Below, one piece after another: positions 54,520 to 64,000 of a DNA stretch of 64,000 nucleotides. Below the pieces are notes generated by a model. The model was not told where the DNA came from. It searched no databases and saw nothing but the letters and a program-made list of their open reading frames with translations. Position 1 is the first letter of the stretch, and the number at the start of each line of letters is the position of its first letter. Source of the stretch: Pegoplata infirma (lineage: Eukaryota > Arthropoda > Insecta > Diptera > Anthomyiidae); NCBI GenBank assembly GCA_963921195.1, contig OY992540.1:131750671-131814670 (forward strand). Direction: 5' to 3'. Made by a program: the position numbers and the translations under genes.

Positions 54520-55107
54520 CAAGGGAAGTATCTCAACCCTTATGAACCGATTTTCCTGAAACTTGAAATATATATAAAAGAGACGAATTTTAGGTTAGGG
54601 TGTCTCGGCTTATCGGCCATATCAGTGTTTCAAAATTTCGTTGTCCCCTTATGAAACAATGTGGACCTCCGGGAAAATTTCGATAACTCTCGAACTAACC
54701 GGAATATCCTCTAGAGAAAAAATACGTGTCGACTTAAATTTAATATAGATTATTTCATATTCATATGGACATCGTAGGTCTATGTCTTCATATAAATATC
54801 ACCCAAACTTTACACATTTTCATGAAAAAAGTATTTAACGAAGCCAAACTTTTACAATGTTATGCCACCGTTGGATAGACATTAAAAAACCCTTTCTTCT
54901 CATATGTAAACATCATATAGTTTCTTAGAAAGAAATGGCTGAAAAATCCAAAAAACGATTTTTTCGCCATTTTTTGACCCATGTTTTGAACCCCTAAATT
55001 CCCAAAATGGCCAATAAGCCGAGACACCCCAACCTTAGAATTGTCTCCTTTATATATATTTTACATTTCATGCAAATCGGTTCATAAGGGTTGAGATACT
55101 TCCCTTG
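54520..55107. mobile_element. TIR element CAAGGGAAGTATCTCAACCC, TAA flanks
   Basis: Tips CAAGGGAAGTATCTCAACCC and GGGTTGAGATACTTCCCTTG. The arms continue through TTATGAACCGATTT and, further in, through TTTGTTGTCCC/GGGTGTCTCGG blocks. TAA at 54517-54519 and 55108-55110. 588 bp, inserted between the TIR and the transposase remnant of the Tc1-like element. Confidence 0.8.
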
Positions 55108-55244
55108 TAAGTATATACCCCTTAAATGTTTTTACTTTTTCCAAAAATTGTGGACGGTTCTTTTTTTTAATTATTTAAATAAAAGTGTTAAATATTAAAG
55201 AAAGATAGTTTTTATTTATAAAAAAATTTAATTCATTACAAAAT

Positions 55245-56180
55245 TTGACATTTAATTTCATAAAAATATGTCGTGGAAGGAATTACACTCCTCAAAAACG
55301 TGCTTTTGTAAAAAATATGATTTCTGAACATAAACCATATTCTGAAATAGGAAAATTGGTTGGATGCGATTATAAAATGATAGGAAATTCAACAAAATTA
55401 ACTTTAGAGCTTGAAAAACTTAGTCACAAGCTATGTTTGTCACCATTAGTGGATAGGTGTTTGTAAACACAATGAAAGAAAGCCCCATCTACGGCAGCTC
55501 CAGAGCTAAAAAGGTCAGCAAATGGCGAAAATGTTCGTCAAAAATTACGAAACAACAACATTAACGCTTGTAGATTCGGAAAAGTGCGCCTACTCTCACT
55601 TAAGCATGCTGCAAGTCGTTTGAAGTTTGCTAACAGTGACTCAGAATGACCAGCTTAAAAGTGGATCAATGTTCTATGGACAAACGAATCTATTGTTGTT
55701 TTAGTTTGAGACATAGGATCACATACCTATGTCAGAAGACCCTATAACGCGGAATTCAATCCAAAATTCGAAATAAAAATAACTTAAAATGGTGCTTTTG
55801 GTGTGGGGGATATTTTTCTACTGCGGAGTGGGGTTCATATATTGGACCTCACATATTGGACTAGATCAACCGTGGATATACACTTAACGTTTATATCCTC
55901 CAGAAAGTAATGTTACCATAAGTTTCTGAGCAAATGCCACTAATTAAGATCTTTTAGCACGTCAATTACTCAAAGCATGTCGGGAAATTGGTGAAAAATT
56001 GGGTCTGGACAATAAAGTAAACGTGATGGAATGGCCTGGTGAGTCCCCAGATCTAGACCAAATCGATAGTTAATGGAAAAGCTATAGAAAAGAGAGTGTC
56101 TCGAATACAACCAACTTGTAATGAAGCTCTTTGGGTGGCTGTTCAGCAAATCTGGAACTCAATTTCGAATTAAAGATCCC
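55245..56180 (+). pseudogene. Tc1-like (DD34E-type) transposase remnant
   Basis: N-terminal helix-turn-helix segment open at 55245-55466 (RNYTPQKRAFVKNMISEHKP, SEIGKLVGCDYKM). Broken frames follow with WINVLWTNES (about 55660), HTYVRRPYNAEFNPKF (about 55720) and EWPGESPDLDQID (about 56030), matching the Tc1 order 'W.DES ... WPAQSPDLNPIE'. Several stops and frameshifts. It is much older than the DD37E copies. Confidence 0.8.
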
Positions 56181-56705
56181 AAAATCTCGCGAATTCGGTA
56201 CAAAAACGTTGTACAGAGGTAATTGTCAACAATGAGCACTCGACAAAATTTTTTTTTTAATATTTAAAGATATCAAAACAATACTGAATTCATAATCCAT
56301 TCGTTTTTCACATTTAAGAATTTAATTTTAATACAAAAAGTACTGTAGTGCTATTTTTTTGACTGAGTCTTTTTGAAGTTTTTTTAAAAACTCTGAAAAT
56401 TTTTAATAAAATAAAAAACCAAATTAGCCTTTTCTTACATAATATTGTTTCACACTTTTGTAAGTATCTTATGACACGTTTTCAGTGGCATAAGTTGAAA
56501 TTGTTAAAAAAAAAAAACCAACTAAGAAAATTTTGTTTTATCCTGGTGCTATTTTTTTGACCGCAGCTGTATGTATACTTTAAGGGGTATTAGATAAATT
56601 TCCATCGATCGATAATTCGCCGATATACATATAACTCTCTACCACCAAGTGGGTTTATTATTATTTTTTTTTTTTAATTTCTATCTAAAATTCTTCAATA
56701 AATAT

Positions 56706-57437
56706 TAGGGTGTCCTAATTAATCGGATTTTTAATTGTTCAAACAATCGATTAATCGTAAATTAACATTTTTGAATTTAAACGAATGTTAAAATTAATCG
56801 ATTTATTCAATCATTTCCAAAGATTTTGACTTCCCGGCTAAAAATGAATTGTATATGAGCATATATGAACACATCTGACCACACATGATTGATTCGGAAA
56901 CATATATGATCATATGGGAAAATATATTAAAATTGGCGCTTATTCAATATATGACCATATATGGAAGAACATATGATAAAATGCGATCATATATTGGTCA
57001 ATCCTTAACATAAATTATCATATATGACCGTACATGCGTTTGTACACTATATTTTTAGCTGGGTTAAAATTTTTTTAATATTACACATATTAACAAAAAA
57101 AAACCATACAGATATACTATGAGATGAGTAACTGTTTAAAAGCAATAAATTAAAAAATAATCTATTATGACAATATCATAAATGGAAATATTTTTGGGCC
57201 TCGAGCTAGAAGAATACTCTTATCGAATATGTATACTCTAATAGAAAAAGAAACATATGTTTTACAAAAATATTTTTCTCTCGAGTTATTTGATGCTTCT
57301 CTCGAGTTGTTTGATTAATCACCATAAATTCTTCAATTAATCGTTTAATCTACATCAGCAATACTTAATTAATCGAACAATTATTCGTCGATAATTGTTA
57401 GATTAATCGAACAACAATTAATCGATTAGACACTATA
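56706..57437. mobile_element. hAT-type MITE TAGGGTGTCC, AATTAATCG-rich
   Basis: Tips TAGGGTGTCCTAATTAATCG and CGATTAGACACTATA, perfect 8-bp TSD ATAAATAT (56698-56705, 57438-57445). Dense ATTAATCG motifs at both ends. A smaller MITE is nested at 56833-57063. Confidence 0.82.
56833..57063. mobile_element. Nested MITE CCCGGCTAAAAAT, ATATATGA-rich
   Basis: Tips CCCGGCTAAAAAT and ATTTTTAGCTGGG; the body is rich in CATATATGA(C/T)CATATATG. The right flank is TTAA, the left flank ACTT, so a piggyBac-type target is possible but not shown. Confidence 0.6.
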
Positions 57438-57579
57438 ATAAATATTAAAGAAAATTAAATCAAAAAAAAATTTTTTGAATTTGATTCATATTCATATCAC
57501 GGTCAAATTAAATAAATATAAATATACGCATTACTCAAAAACAAAAAACCCGTCATATAAATAGTAAGTGGCAAACAAG

Positions 57580-58326
57580 CAGAGCTTCGAAGGATTTCAT
57601 TCCTTAATTCGATTTGTCATTCTGAGTAAAAATTTAGTGAATGCATTCCCCAATCACATTTTAGCGAATTGAATGAATTCACTTTAGACTCATTCGATTT
57701 ATAAATATCGAATGTATTCTTTTTATTTTTCATTCGACTTTCAAAAATCGAATGCTTTCGATTATTTTCATTCGACTTTTAAAAATCGAATGCATTCACT
57801 TGCGAATGCAATCGATTTTCTTTTCATTCAATTTGAAAAATCGAATAACTTATTCATTCATTGCATAAAAAACTTAAAAAAAACTAACCAAGATAGAGCA
57901 AAACGGAGCCAATTTTTTGTCCATAGTATCGCTAACACTCTTCACATTTTTTAGGCAATTAATATGTGCATTTTTAAAATTTTCGGGAACACCAATTTTT
58001 TGGATTCAAAATTAGAGCCCATTAGGGTCATCGTATGTAAAAAGAGTAGGCGATACTATGAACAAAAATTTTGGCTCCGTTTTGGTCTATATATTTAAAA
58101 AATCGATTGCATTCGCAGTGGAATGATAAAAAATCGGATGCATTGGATTTTTCTAAATCGAATGAACAAGAAATCGAATGCATTCATTTTTGTTCATTCA
58201 ATCGAATGAATTCCAAGGACTGCATTCAATGTTGATTTATGAAATCGAATGCATTCACTGACTATGAAAATTGAATGGATTTTTTTGAGAATTCATTCGA
58301 AAAGGATTTCATTCTTCGAAGCTCTG
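57580..58326. mobile_element. hAT-type MITE CAGAGCTTCGAA, AATCGAATGCATTCGA-rich
   Basis: Tips CAGAGCTTCGAAGGATTTCA and its complement (TGAAATCC... at the right, one extra base), perfect 8-bp TSD CAAACAAG (57572-57579, 58327-58334). Repeated AATCGAATGCATTC motifs on both sides. The centre (57885-58085) holds the module also found in 46868-47769. Confidence 0.88.
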
Positions 58327-59595
58327 CAAACAAGTAAGTATATTTTGTATCTTATCAGAAAAAGTTTAAATGCTATATACAAATATACAACTGAAAGTAC
58401 AAAATGAAAAAAAACAACATAAACACGAGGGTAAAAACTGTACAAACCCACATGGAGGAAAATTTTTATATTCAGATGATGCCGGTGAAAAAAAGAAGCA
58501 TATTTAAACATAAAAAAAAACAAACAAAAAACCTGACTGACACATACTTAAGTACACTTTTGTACATATCTTAGGGAAACTTTTTGTTGTATATGAAAAT
58601 ATCTGTATAAATTTTAGGGTGGCAATAGTCAAAGTAATAAAAAAATATTTAATTTGCTAACGCACCCATTTTTACCCTAAACATTTAAAATTTCTGAATA
58701 TGTCCTTCTCTTGGATGTTAATTCCAGAGTCATAGAGTAGGATAACAAATGGCGTTTGAAAAAGTAGTAAACAAATACCATATGGTATTGTTTACGAAAT
58801 TTTATCACAAATCGAAATGTGAGCGAGATGGAAGATACCAGTTTTACAGTGAGAATGCAGATTGTTTTTTGTCTCTCTTTGCTTTACGTTTGAACTTTAG
58901 TTTGGCATTGCCAGAATTTTCCAATTATCTTTGGTGATGCCAGATCTACAAAACGGTCGATGTATTACTTTGTAACTTTGGTTAATTCTGCTGGAGGAAC
59001 CTACATGTCAAATTTTGAGATTCTAGGGTTTTTAGTTTAATAGTTATGAAAAAGTACCAATGTTCCCCTTTTATCGATTTTTGTTTCCTTAAAATTAATT
59101 TTTTTAATTTTTAAGAACATTATTTTGCGAAATTTAAAAGTACAATTCGATTATTTACCAGACATGAGCACGAATGTATTCCCTTCTTCGCATTTCTAGG
59201 TAAACATTTTTTTTTTCAAAAAATTACTTGTTCTTAAAAAACCATTGCTTTCGGGACAATTTTAAACAAAAATCATTGATTCTGAAATGTTAAGTAAAAT
59301 CGGTTGCAGGGTAATATGATGCTTTCTAAAACCAATTATTTGGAACAGAAAATTTTGCTGAGGGCTTATTTGTGTGGTAATGACAGTTAAAGCTGTTGTT
59401 GCAATATGTATTGCTGATGTATTGCTGCTAGGAGATGCTGTGTGAGACTGGGAAGGAGAAGTACCTCAAGTGTCTTCGCGACTGGTGACAGCAAGGGGAT
59501 CGGCCTGTACGATTCTCCCAGTCCTAGCGGATATATTAAACAGGAGGTTAATCTATGTTTAAAATTTTAATATCTTTATCTTTTTATTTGAAAAA
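58327..59595. other. Non-coding stretch, no gene recognised
   Basis: AT-rich with a few less biased patches (59370-59540, containing GTATTGCTGATGTATTGCTGC). Small ORFs here lack support. No element ends identified. Confidence 0.35.
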
Positions 59596-59712
59596 GAAAA
59601 GTTATGAACGAAAATGAACTCACACTTTGAAAATTTTAGTACATTCCACATAACCTAAAAATACTAAATGCTTTATTTCGGCGTCTGATGGAATTTAATA
59701 TGAAATGGTATT
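59596..59712 (-). mobile_element. DINE-1-like core fragment
   Basis: AAGTTATGAACGAAAATG, AAATTTTAGTACATTCCACATAACC and AAATGCTTTATTTCGGCGTCTGATGG match the core of 31207-31817. Confidence 0.55.
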
Positions 59713-60642
59713 ACACATTGTTGAAATATAGTTCAATCTTTGACGTAAGGTAACGTCAGAAAATTAAAATTATGACCACCCTATTGTAAAGCATGTAAAA
59801 AAAATATTTTTGTCTTTAGACAATGATGTCAAAAAAAAAATATATAAAAGAAGAAAAGACGACAAAAGTGAAGAAGTATACAAAAAAAAAAAAAAAAAAG
59901 TTGCAAAAGGCACATTGTTGTTAATATGTTTTTGTGTTGATTTGTTTTTATTGCTGCTGTTGTTGTATTATTATCACTGGGTTACCAATGGAAATGACAT
60001 TGACATTGAATCAAATATAACAAAAACAACAGCAGCCAACAACAACAACAACAATAGTAACAATACATTAAAGGCAACAACAAAATATACTATAAAAACA
60101 TACAGTTTTTTTACTCATATAAATAATATGAAAATTATATGTACAAAAAATAAATACAGAAATAAACTGTAAAATGATATTGTTATTATTGTGACCAATA
60201 ATAATATCATAATAACAACAATACAAAACAAATAAAGTCGACCGACCGACCACGTGGTACGTATATTCACAGGCATTATATTATTTTAATGACTTTAATT
60301 ATAAATAATACATACATTTGATGCCGGCAGCAATCAAACTCGTACACACTTAACAAAATTCATTGAAACCTAATAAAACTTTGACAACAACAAAAAGTTA
60401 ATACTTTTTTTTAAATATTATAACAATAATACACACTTATGTGTTCGCGTGTGTGTGAAAATATTGTTGAATTTGCAGTAATAACTTTAATTTACTATGC
60501 ATAATGAAAAACAAAAAAACGCATATAACATTTATGAATTATTTCATATTGTGCAAAGTAAAATTTTGCGCCAAAATTTTAAAAACTATTTTTGGTTTTT
60601 TTCAAATTTGTAACACCGTGTCTATATTCGAAACTATCATTA
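59713..60642. other. AT-rich, CAACAA-microsatellite non-coding DNA
   Basis: Tracts such as CCAACAACAACAACAACAATAG at 60029-60060. A 120-codon ORF here is low complexity and not supported as a gene. Confidence 0.4.
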
Positions 60643-61033
60643 CCATCACGATGGCTGGGCTATGCGGTAATTTTAATGCATATCTCCATGATCTCCAAAA
60701 TATTAGGGGTAACATTCGACAGTTTGTATTCGTCCTCGGCGCATGACACTGCAACGTGCAATAAATTGCGCAGTAGAAACAAAAGTCTCAAGTCGCTAGC
60801 CGTCACCATTTGGGGTAAGCACAAATAAACCTTGGCCACCTATAAAACGACCGAGTGTGAGCGAAACGCAGTGGAAGAAGTTTCAGAATTTTTAAAATGT
60901 AGCCCTAAAACCATAACGGGCTACCTTCAGATGTCTTATCTACATGAGAGACGAAGATACTTCCGGTTAAGAAACACAGTCACATGCTGGAGAAACAGAT
61001 CCTTCTCGCATGCCATCGGAAAGTCTGTCGAAA
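60643..61033 (+). pseudogene. Jockey-clade LINE RT remnant
   Basis: ILGVTFDSLYSSSAHDTA and SRNKSLKSLAVTIWGK (60700-60825), then TLATYK, and after a frameshift ETKILPVKKHSHMLEKQILLACHRK in pieces (60955-61020). These match the post-palm 'LGVTFDS...SRNKVLKALAGSTWG...YKAIGR' and C-terminal 'HNEMLxKQFLLxC' of jockey ORF2, from memory. Truncated and frameshifted. Confidence 0.65.
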
Positions 61034-61047
61034 TATCCCCGACCGAT

Positions 61048-62640
61048 TGGCATCTGCCAACATTGAGGGACATTCTTCAGGGTTCTCTGAAAGATCTTTC
61101 TAAATGGGCAAGAGACTGTGGTCTAGGAGTTAATCCAAGTAAAACAGAGCTTGTTTTGTTTACAAGGAAAAATAAGTTTCCTGCTTTTGATCCTATTTCT
61201 CTGGACGGCACTGAAATCACCTTCTCAGATGGAGCCAAGTATCTTGGAGTATTTCTAGATAGGAAGTTGAATTTCAGGCGTAACATTGAGGAACGGGTGA
61301 GAAAAGCAACGATTGCTTTATATTCCTGTAAAAGGGCCATTGAAAAACGATGGGGGTTTAGCCCTCAAGTCGTTTATTGGATCTATACGGCAGTGGTGCG
61401 TCCAATTTTGCTGTATGGAATCATTGTCTGGTGGCCTGCTTTAGAAACAAAAGCGAACTGTGTCTTTATCACGAAGGTACAGAGAATGGCGTCGATGTGC
61501 ATCACTGGTGCTCTTCGTACTACACCTACGGCTGCATTAGAAATCCTCCTTCACCTGATACCATTGGACATATTGGGTAGGCAGTATGCGGCTGCGTCGG
61601 CAATTCTGCTTAATAGCACGCTGCAATGGAGGAGCAGCGATTGTGGCCATAGCGCGATCTTAAAGAAGATAACAATACCACAAAATGTGGACTGTGCTCC
61701 CTCTTTGAGCCTCTTTGAGCGCCACTTTACCACTATGATACCATCCAGGGAGTCTTGGATTGGGGACATTCCGGGTAGTGGAGCCACCATAAATTTTTAC
61801 ACAGATGGATCGAGGCTGCACGAACAAGTGGGCTTTGGAGTCTATTCGGAAGAGCTTGGATTGAGCCTGGCTCGAAGATTGCCAGATCATTGCAGTGTTT
61901 ACCAGGCAGAGATGCTGGCAATAAAGGAAGTGGCTGACTGGTTGAGCTGCAATGTCTTGTCTACAACCGCAGTTAACATCTATACTGACAGTCAAGCCGC
62001 GGTAAAGTCCCTGGATTCAATGTTTCTGAAAACAAGATCTGCCCTTAACTGCCGCACGTCTTTAAATGAGATGGCCAAGCAGTTTAACATACTACTCATA
62101 TGGGTCCCAGGGCACAGAGACATTCCAGGGAATTGCAAAGCCGATGAGCTTGCAAGACTAGGAACTACCTTACAGGTTCCAACAGAATTGGAATGTGTTG
62201 GTATGCCTCTAGAAACTTGCAAGCAAAACCTACGGCTTTGTTCTGCGACGGAGACTAATCAAAGATGGGCAAATGGATGGACGTGTGAGACAACACGACT
62301 GATTTGGCCTTCTCTTAATCAGGGGCGCACAAGTGAGCTGATATCGCTTCCAAGAAGAGAGATTTCGACGGTGGTTTCTATAATTACCGGACACTGTCTT
62401 ATAGGGAAGCACGCAGAGCGGTTAAATGTGCCGTCGAATGACTTTTGCCGAAGTTGCATGGATGAAGAGGAGTTGGAAACTATCGAACACTTTATTTGCC
62501 ATTGCCCGGCACTTTCTGGTCAGAGACTTGCTTCACTGGGATCTAGGGAGCTGTACGATCTTTCTGATTTGTCGGATGTCAAAATTCAACATCTATGGAG
62601 TTTCATAAGAAGCTCAAACTGGTTTAACGACAGGGACTAG
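61048..62640 (+). pseudogene. LINE ORF2 C-terminal half (RT thumb, RNase H)
   Basis: Open without a stop to 62640, but it lacks the endonuclease and the RT fingers/palm including YADD, so it cannot drive retrotransposition. The RNase H residues (TDGS, QAEM, YTDSQ, KADEL) are retained. One visible change is IRLIWVPGH to ILLIWVPGH. The open frame extends 5' to 60832 through target DNA, giving a fortuitous 602-codon chimera with the jockey remnant, with no ATG at its start. Confidence 0.88.
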
Positions 62641-62738
62641 TAGGGAAACCTATTACGGTCCCGTGGTATCACAATGGACCTCAGAGTCTACGTGTGTTGA
62701 CGTAAAAAGTCAGCAGCCACTTACAACCTAACCTAACC
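61048..62738 (+). mobile_element. 5'-truncated copy of the 17-22 kb LINE, 14-bp TSD
   Basis: TATCCCCGACCGAT is repeated at 61034-61047 and 62739-62752. The sequence starts at ORF2 residue about 716 of the full-length copy and continues through the 3' UTR to the (CCTAA)n tail. By eye it is almost identical to 17517-19210 on the other strand, so this is a recent retrotransposition. The target beyond 62739 resembles DINE-like GACCGATATTTCGATG. Confidence 0.92.
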
Positions 62739-62873
62739 TATCCCCGACCGATATTTTGATTCGTTACACAGAGAAAGTGAGTATACCCCCAAAATGTGTT
62801 TGGAGGGTTTACAAAATGGAAAAGAAATAAATTTTGAGAAAAAAAAAAACTCGGCAGAAAAATAAACAAAATG

Positions 62874-64000
62874 GCAGTATGCGGCTACTTCGGCAATTCA
62901 ACTCAATAGCACACTGCAATGGAGTAGCAGCGATTGTGACCATAGCGCGATCTTAAGAAGATAGCAATAACACAAATTGTAGACTGTGCTCTCTCTATGA
63001 GCCTTTACCACTATACCAGGGAGTGTTAGATGAGGGGCATTTCGGGTAGTGTAGCCTCCATAAATTTTTACACAAATAGATCGAGGCTGTACGAACGGGC
63101 TTTGGAGTCTATTCGCAAGAGCTTGTATTGAGCCTGACTCGAAGATTGCCAGATTATTGCAGTTTTTACCAAGCAGAGATGCTGGCAATAAAAAGGAAGT
63201 GGCTGACTGGTTGAGTTGCAATGTCTTGTCTACAACCGCACTCAACATCTATTCTAACAATCAAGCCGCTGTCAAGTCCTTAACTGCCGCACTTCTTTAA
63301 ATGAGATGGCCAAGGAGTATGACATACAACTCATATGGGTCCCAGGGCACAGAGACATTCCAGGGAATTGCAAAGCCGATAAGCTTGCAAAACTGAAAAC
63401 TACCTTACAGGTTCCAACAGAATATGAATGTGTTGGTATGCCTTTAGAAACATGCAAGCAAAATCTACATCTTTGTTCCGCGACGTAGACTAATCATAGA
63501 TGGGCAAATGTATTGACGTGTGAGACAACAAGACAGACTTATCATTCTCAGAAGCGCACAAGTAAGCTGATATCGCTTCCAAGAGGAGATTTCGACAGTG
63601 GTTGCTGTAATTTCCGGACAGTATTTAAGGGAAGCACGCAAAGCGGTTTAATGTGCAGTCAAATTACTTTTGCGGAAGTTGCGTGAATGAGGAGGAGTTA
63701 GAAACTATCGAATACTTCATCTGCATTGCCCGGTACTTTCTGATCAGAGACAGACTTAGCATTCTCAGAAGCGCACAAGTAAGCTGATATCGCTTCCAAG
63801 AGGAGATTTCGGCAGTGGTTGCTGTAATTTCCGGACACTGTCTTTTAGGGAAGGACGTAAAGCGGTTTAATGTGCAGTCAAATGACTTTTGCGGAAGTTG
63901 CGTGAATGGCGAGGAGTTGGAAACTATCGAATACTTCATCTGCCATTGCCCGGTCCTTTCTGATCAGAGACTTGTTTCTATTTTCTAATTTGTCGAATGT
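62874..64000 (+). pseudogene. Decayed LINE ORF2 fragment, runs off the window
   Basis: Starts GGCAGTATGCGGCTACTTCGG, homologous to 61577 of the neighbouring copy, and follows the RNase H region (IWVPGHRDIPGNCKADKLAKL at 63330) to the zinc-knuckle region, with many indels and stops. Bases about 63532-63749 are repeated at 63750-63967 (AAGCGCACAAGTAAGCTGAT, TCCAAGAGGAGATTTCG), a local tandem duplication of about 218 bp. Confidence 0.85.

Larger units (their letters stand above)
54412..56569 (+). mobile_element. Tc1-like transposon, degenerate
   Basis: Tips CAGTGCCGGTCAAAAAAAAT and ATTTTTTTGACCGCAGCTG, inner GGTGCTA on both sides, flanked by TA (54410-54411, 56570-56571). It contains a transposase remnant and the nested element 54520-55107. 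Without that insertion it is about 1.57 kb, normal for Tc1-like elements. Confidence 0.8.
50868..56640 (+). mobile_element. DINE-1-like element split by a Tc1-like and a hAT-like element
   Basis: Left piece 50868-51047 (AACTTTTGAACCGCTAAACC, GACAGACAAACATCACTAGATCGG, ATCACGAATATA). The right piece resumes at 56570 with TATGTATACTTTAAGGGG. The intervening 5.5 kb is a Tc1-like element, itself split near its first base by the foldback-like element at 51051-54406. Confidence 0.6.

Noticed and set aside
58749..58937. 62-aa ORF MAFEKVVNKYHMVLF... as a small gene
   Set aside because: ATG start and moderate complexity, but no splice context, homologue or conservation to support it.
59810..60172. 120-aa ORF with Lys and Asn runs
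   Set aside because: Low complexity, starts at a non-ATG codon, and lies in CAACAA microsatellite DNA.

Overview
The window looks like repeat-dense, AT-rich intergenic or heterochromatic DNA from an insect, most likely a calyptrate fly (blow fly or house fly type). That guess rests on abundant DINE-1/INE-1-like interspersed elements with the dipteran hallmark '(GTCY)n + stem-loop', an RNase H-bearing LOA/R1-like LINE whose ORF1 looks like the fly DUF4780 type, and a DD37E Tc1/mariner transposon. I found no convincing host protein-coding exon, tRNA or rRNA gene. Nearly everything that can be explained is transposable element (TE), MITE or short-period satellite, often nested several deep.

Region by region. 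1-7.1 kb: two inverted copies of a CCCAGGCAGAAA-tipped MITE around a 21-bp tandem array, a piggyBac-like non-autonomous element (TTAA), small MITEs and DINE-like fragments. 7.6-14.1 kb: a stack of nested insertions (DINE-like > Tc1-like arms > DINE-like > MITEs and hAT MITEs), with target-site duplications (TSDs) that allow the order to be read. 15.6-24.9 kb: a tandem array whose units carry a sequence matching a tRNA-Lys retroelement primer-binding site at 17 of 18 bases, split by a full-length 5.2-kb LINE on the minus strand with both ORFs open. 25.7-28.3 kb: a rearranged, decayed LINE. 29.9-31.2 kb: an intact DD37E transposon. 31.2-41.7 kb: DINE-like copies, hAT MITEs, 21-bp arrays and a 5'-truncated LINE with its own nested hAT MITE. 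42.6-43.9 kb: a second DD37E copy killed by one nonsense codon. 44.1-50.8 kb: another interrupted DINE-like element carrying a MITE, an 85-bp PIF-like MITE and a 945-bp hairpin element, followed by a palindromic hAT-like element. 50.9-56.6 kb: a DINE-like element split by a Tc1-like pseudogene, which is itself split at its tip by a 3.36-kb foldback-like element with 8-bp TSDs, 1-kb repeated inverted arms and a frameshifted gene. 56.7-58.3 kb: two more hAT MITEs. 60.6-64 kb: jockey remnant, a near-identical 5'-truncated copy of the 17-22 kb LINE, and a decayed relative running off the end.

How the parts relate: the only apparently intact coding units are the DD37E transposase (30064-31071) and the LINE ORF1/ORF2 pair (17619-22608). 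These could mobilise themselves and the degraded relatives seen here. The many hAT-type MITEs (8-bp TSDs) have no matching hAT transposase in the window. All calls come from reading motifs, TIRs and TSDs by eye; no database search was run.
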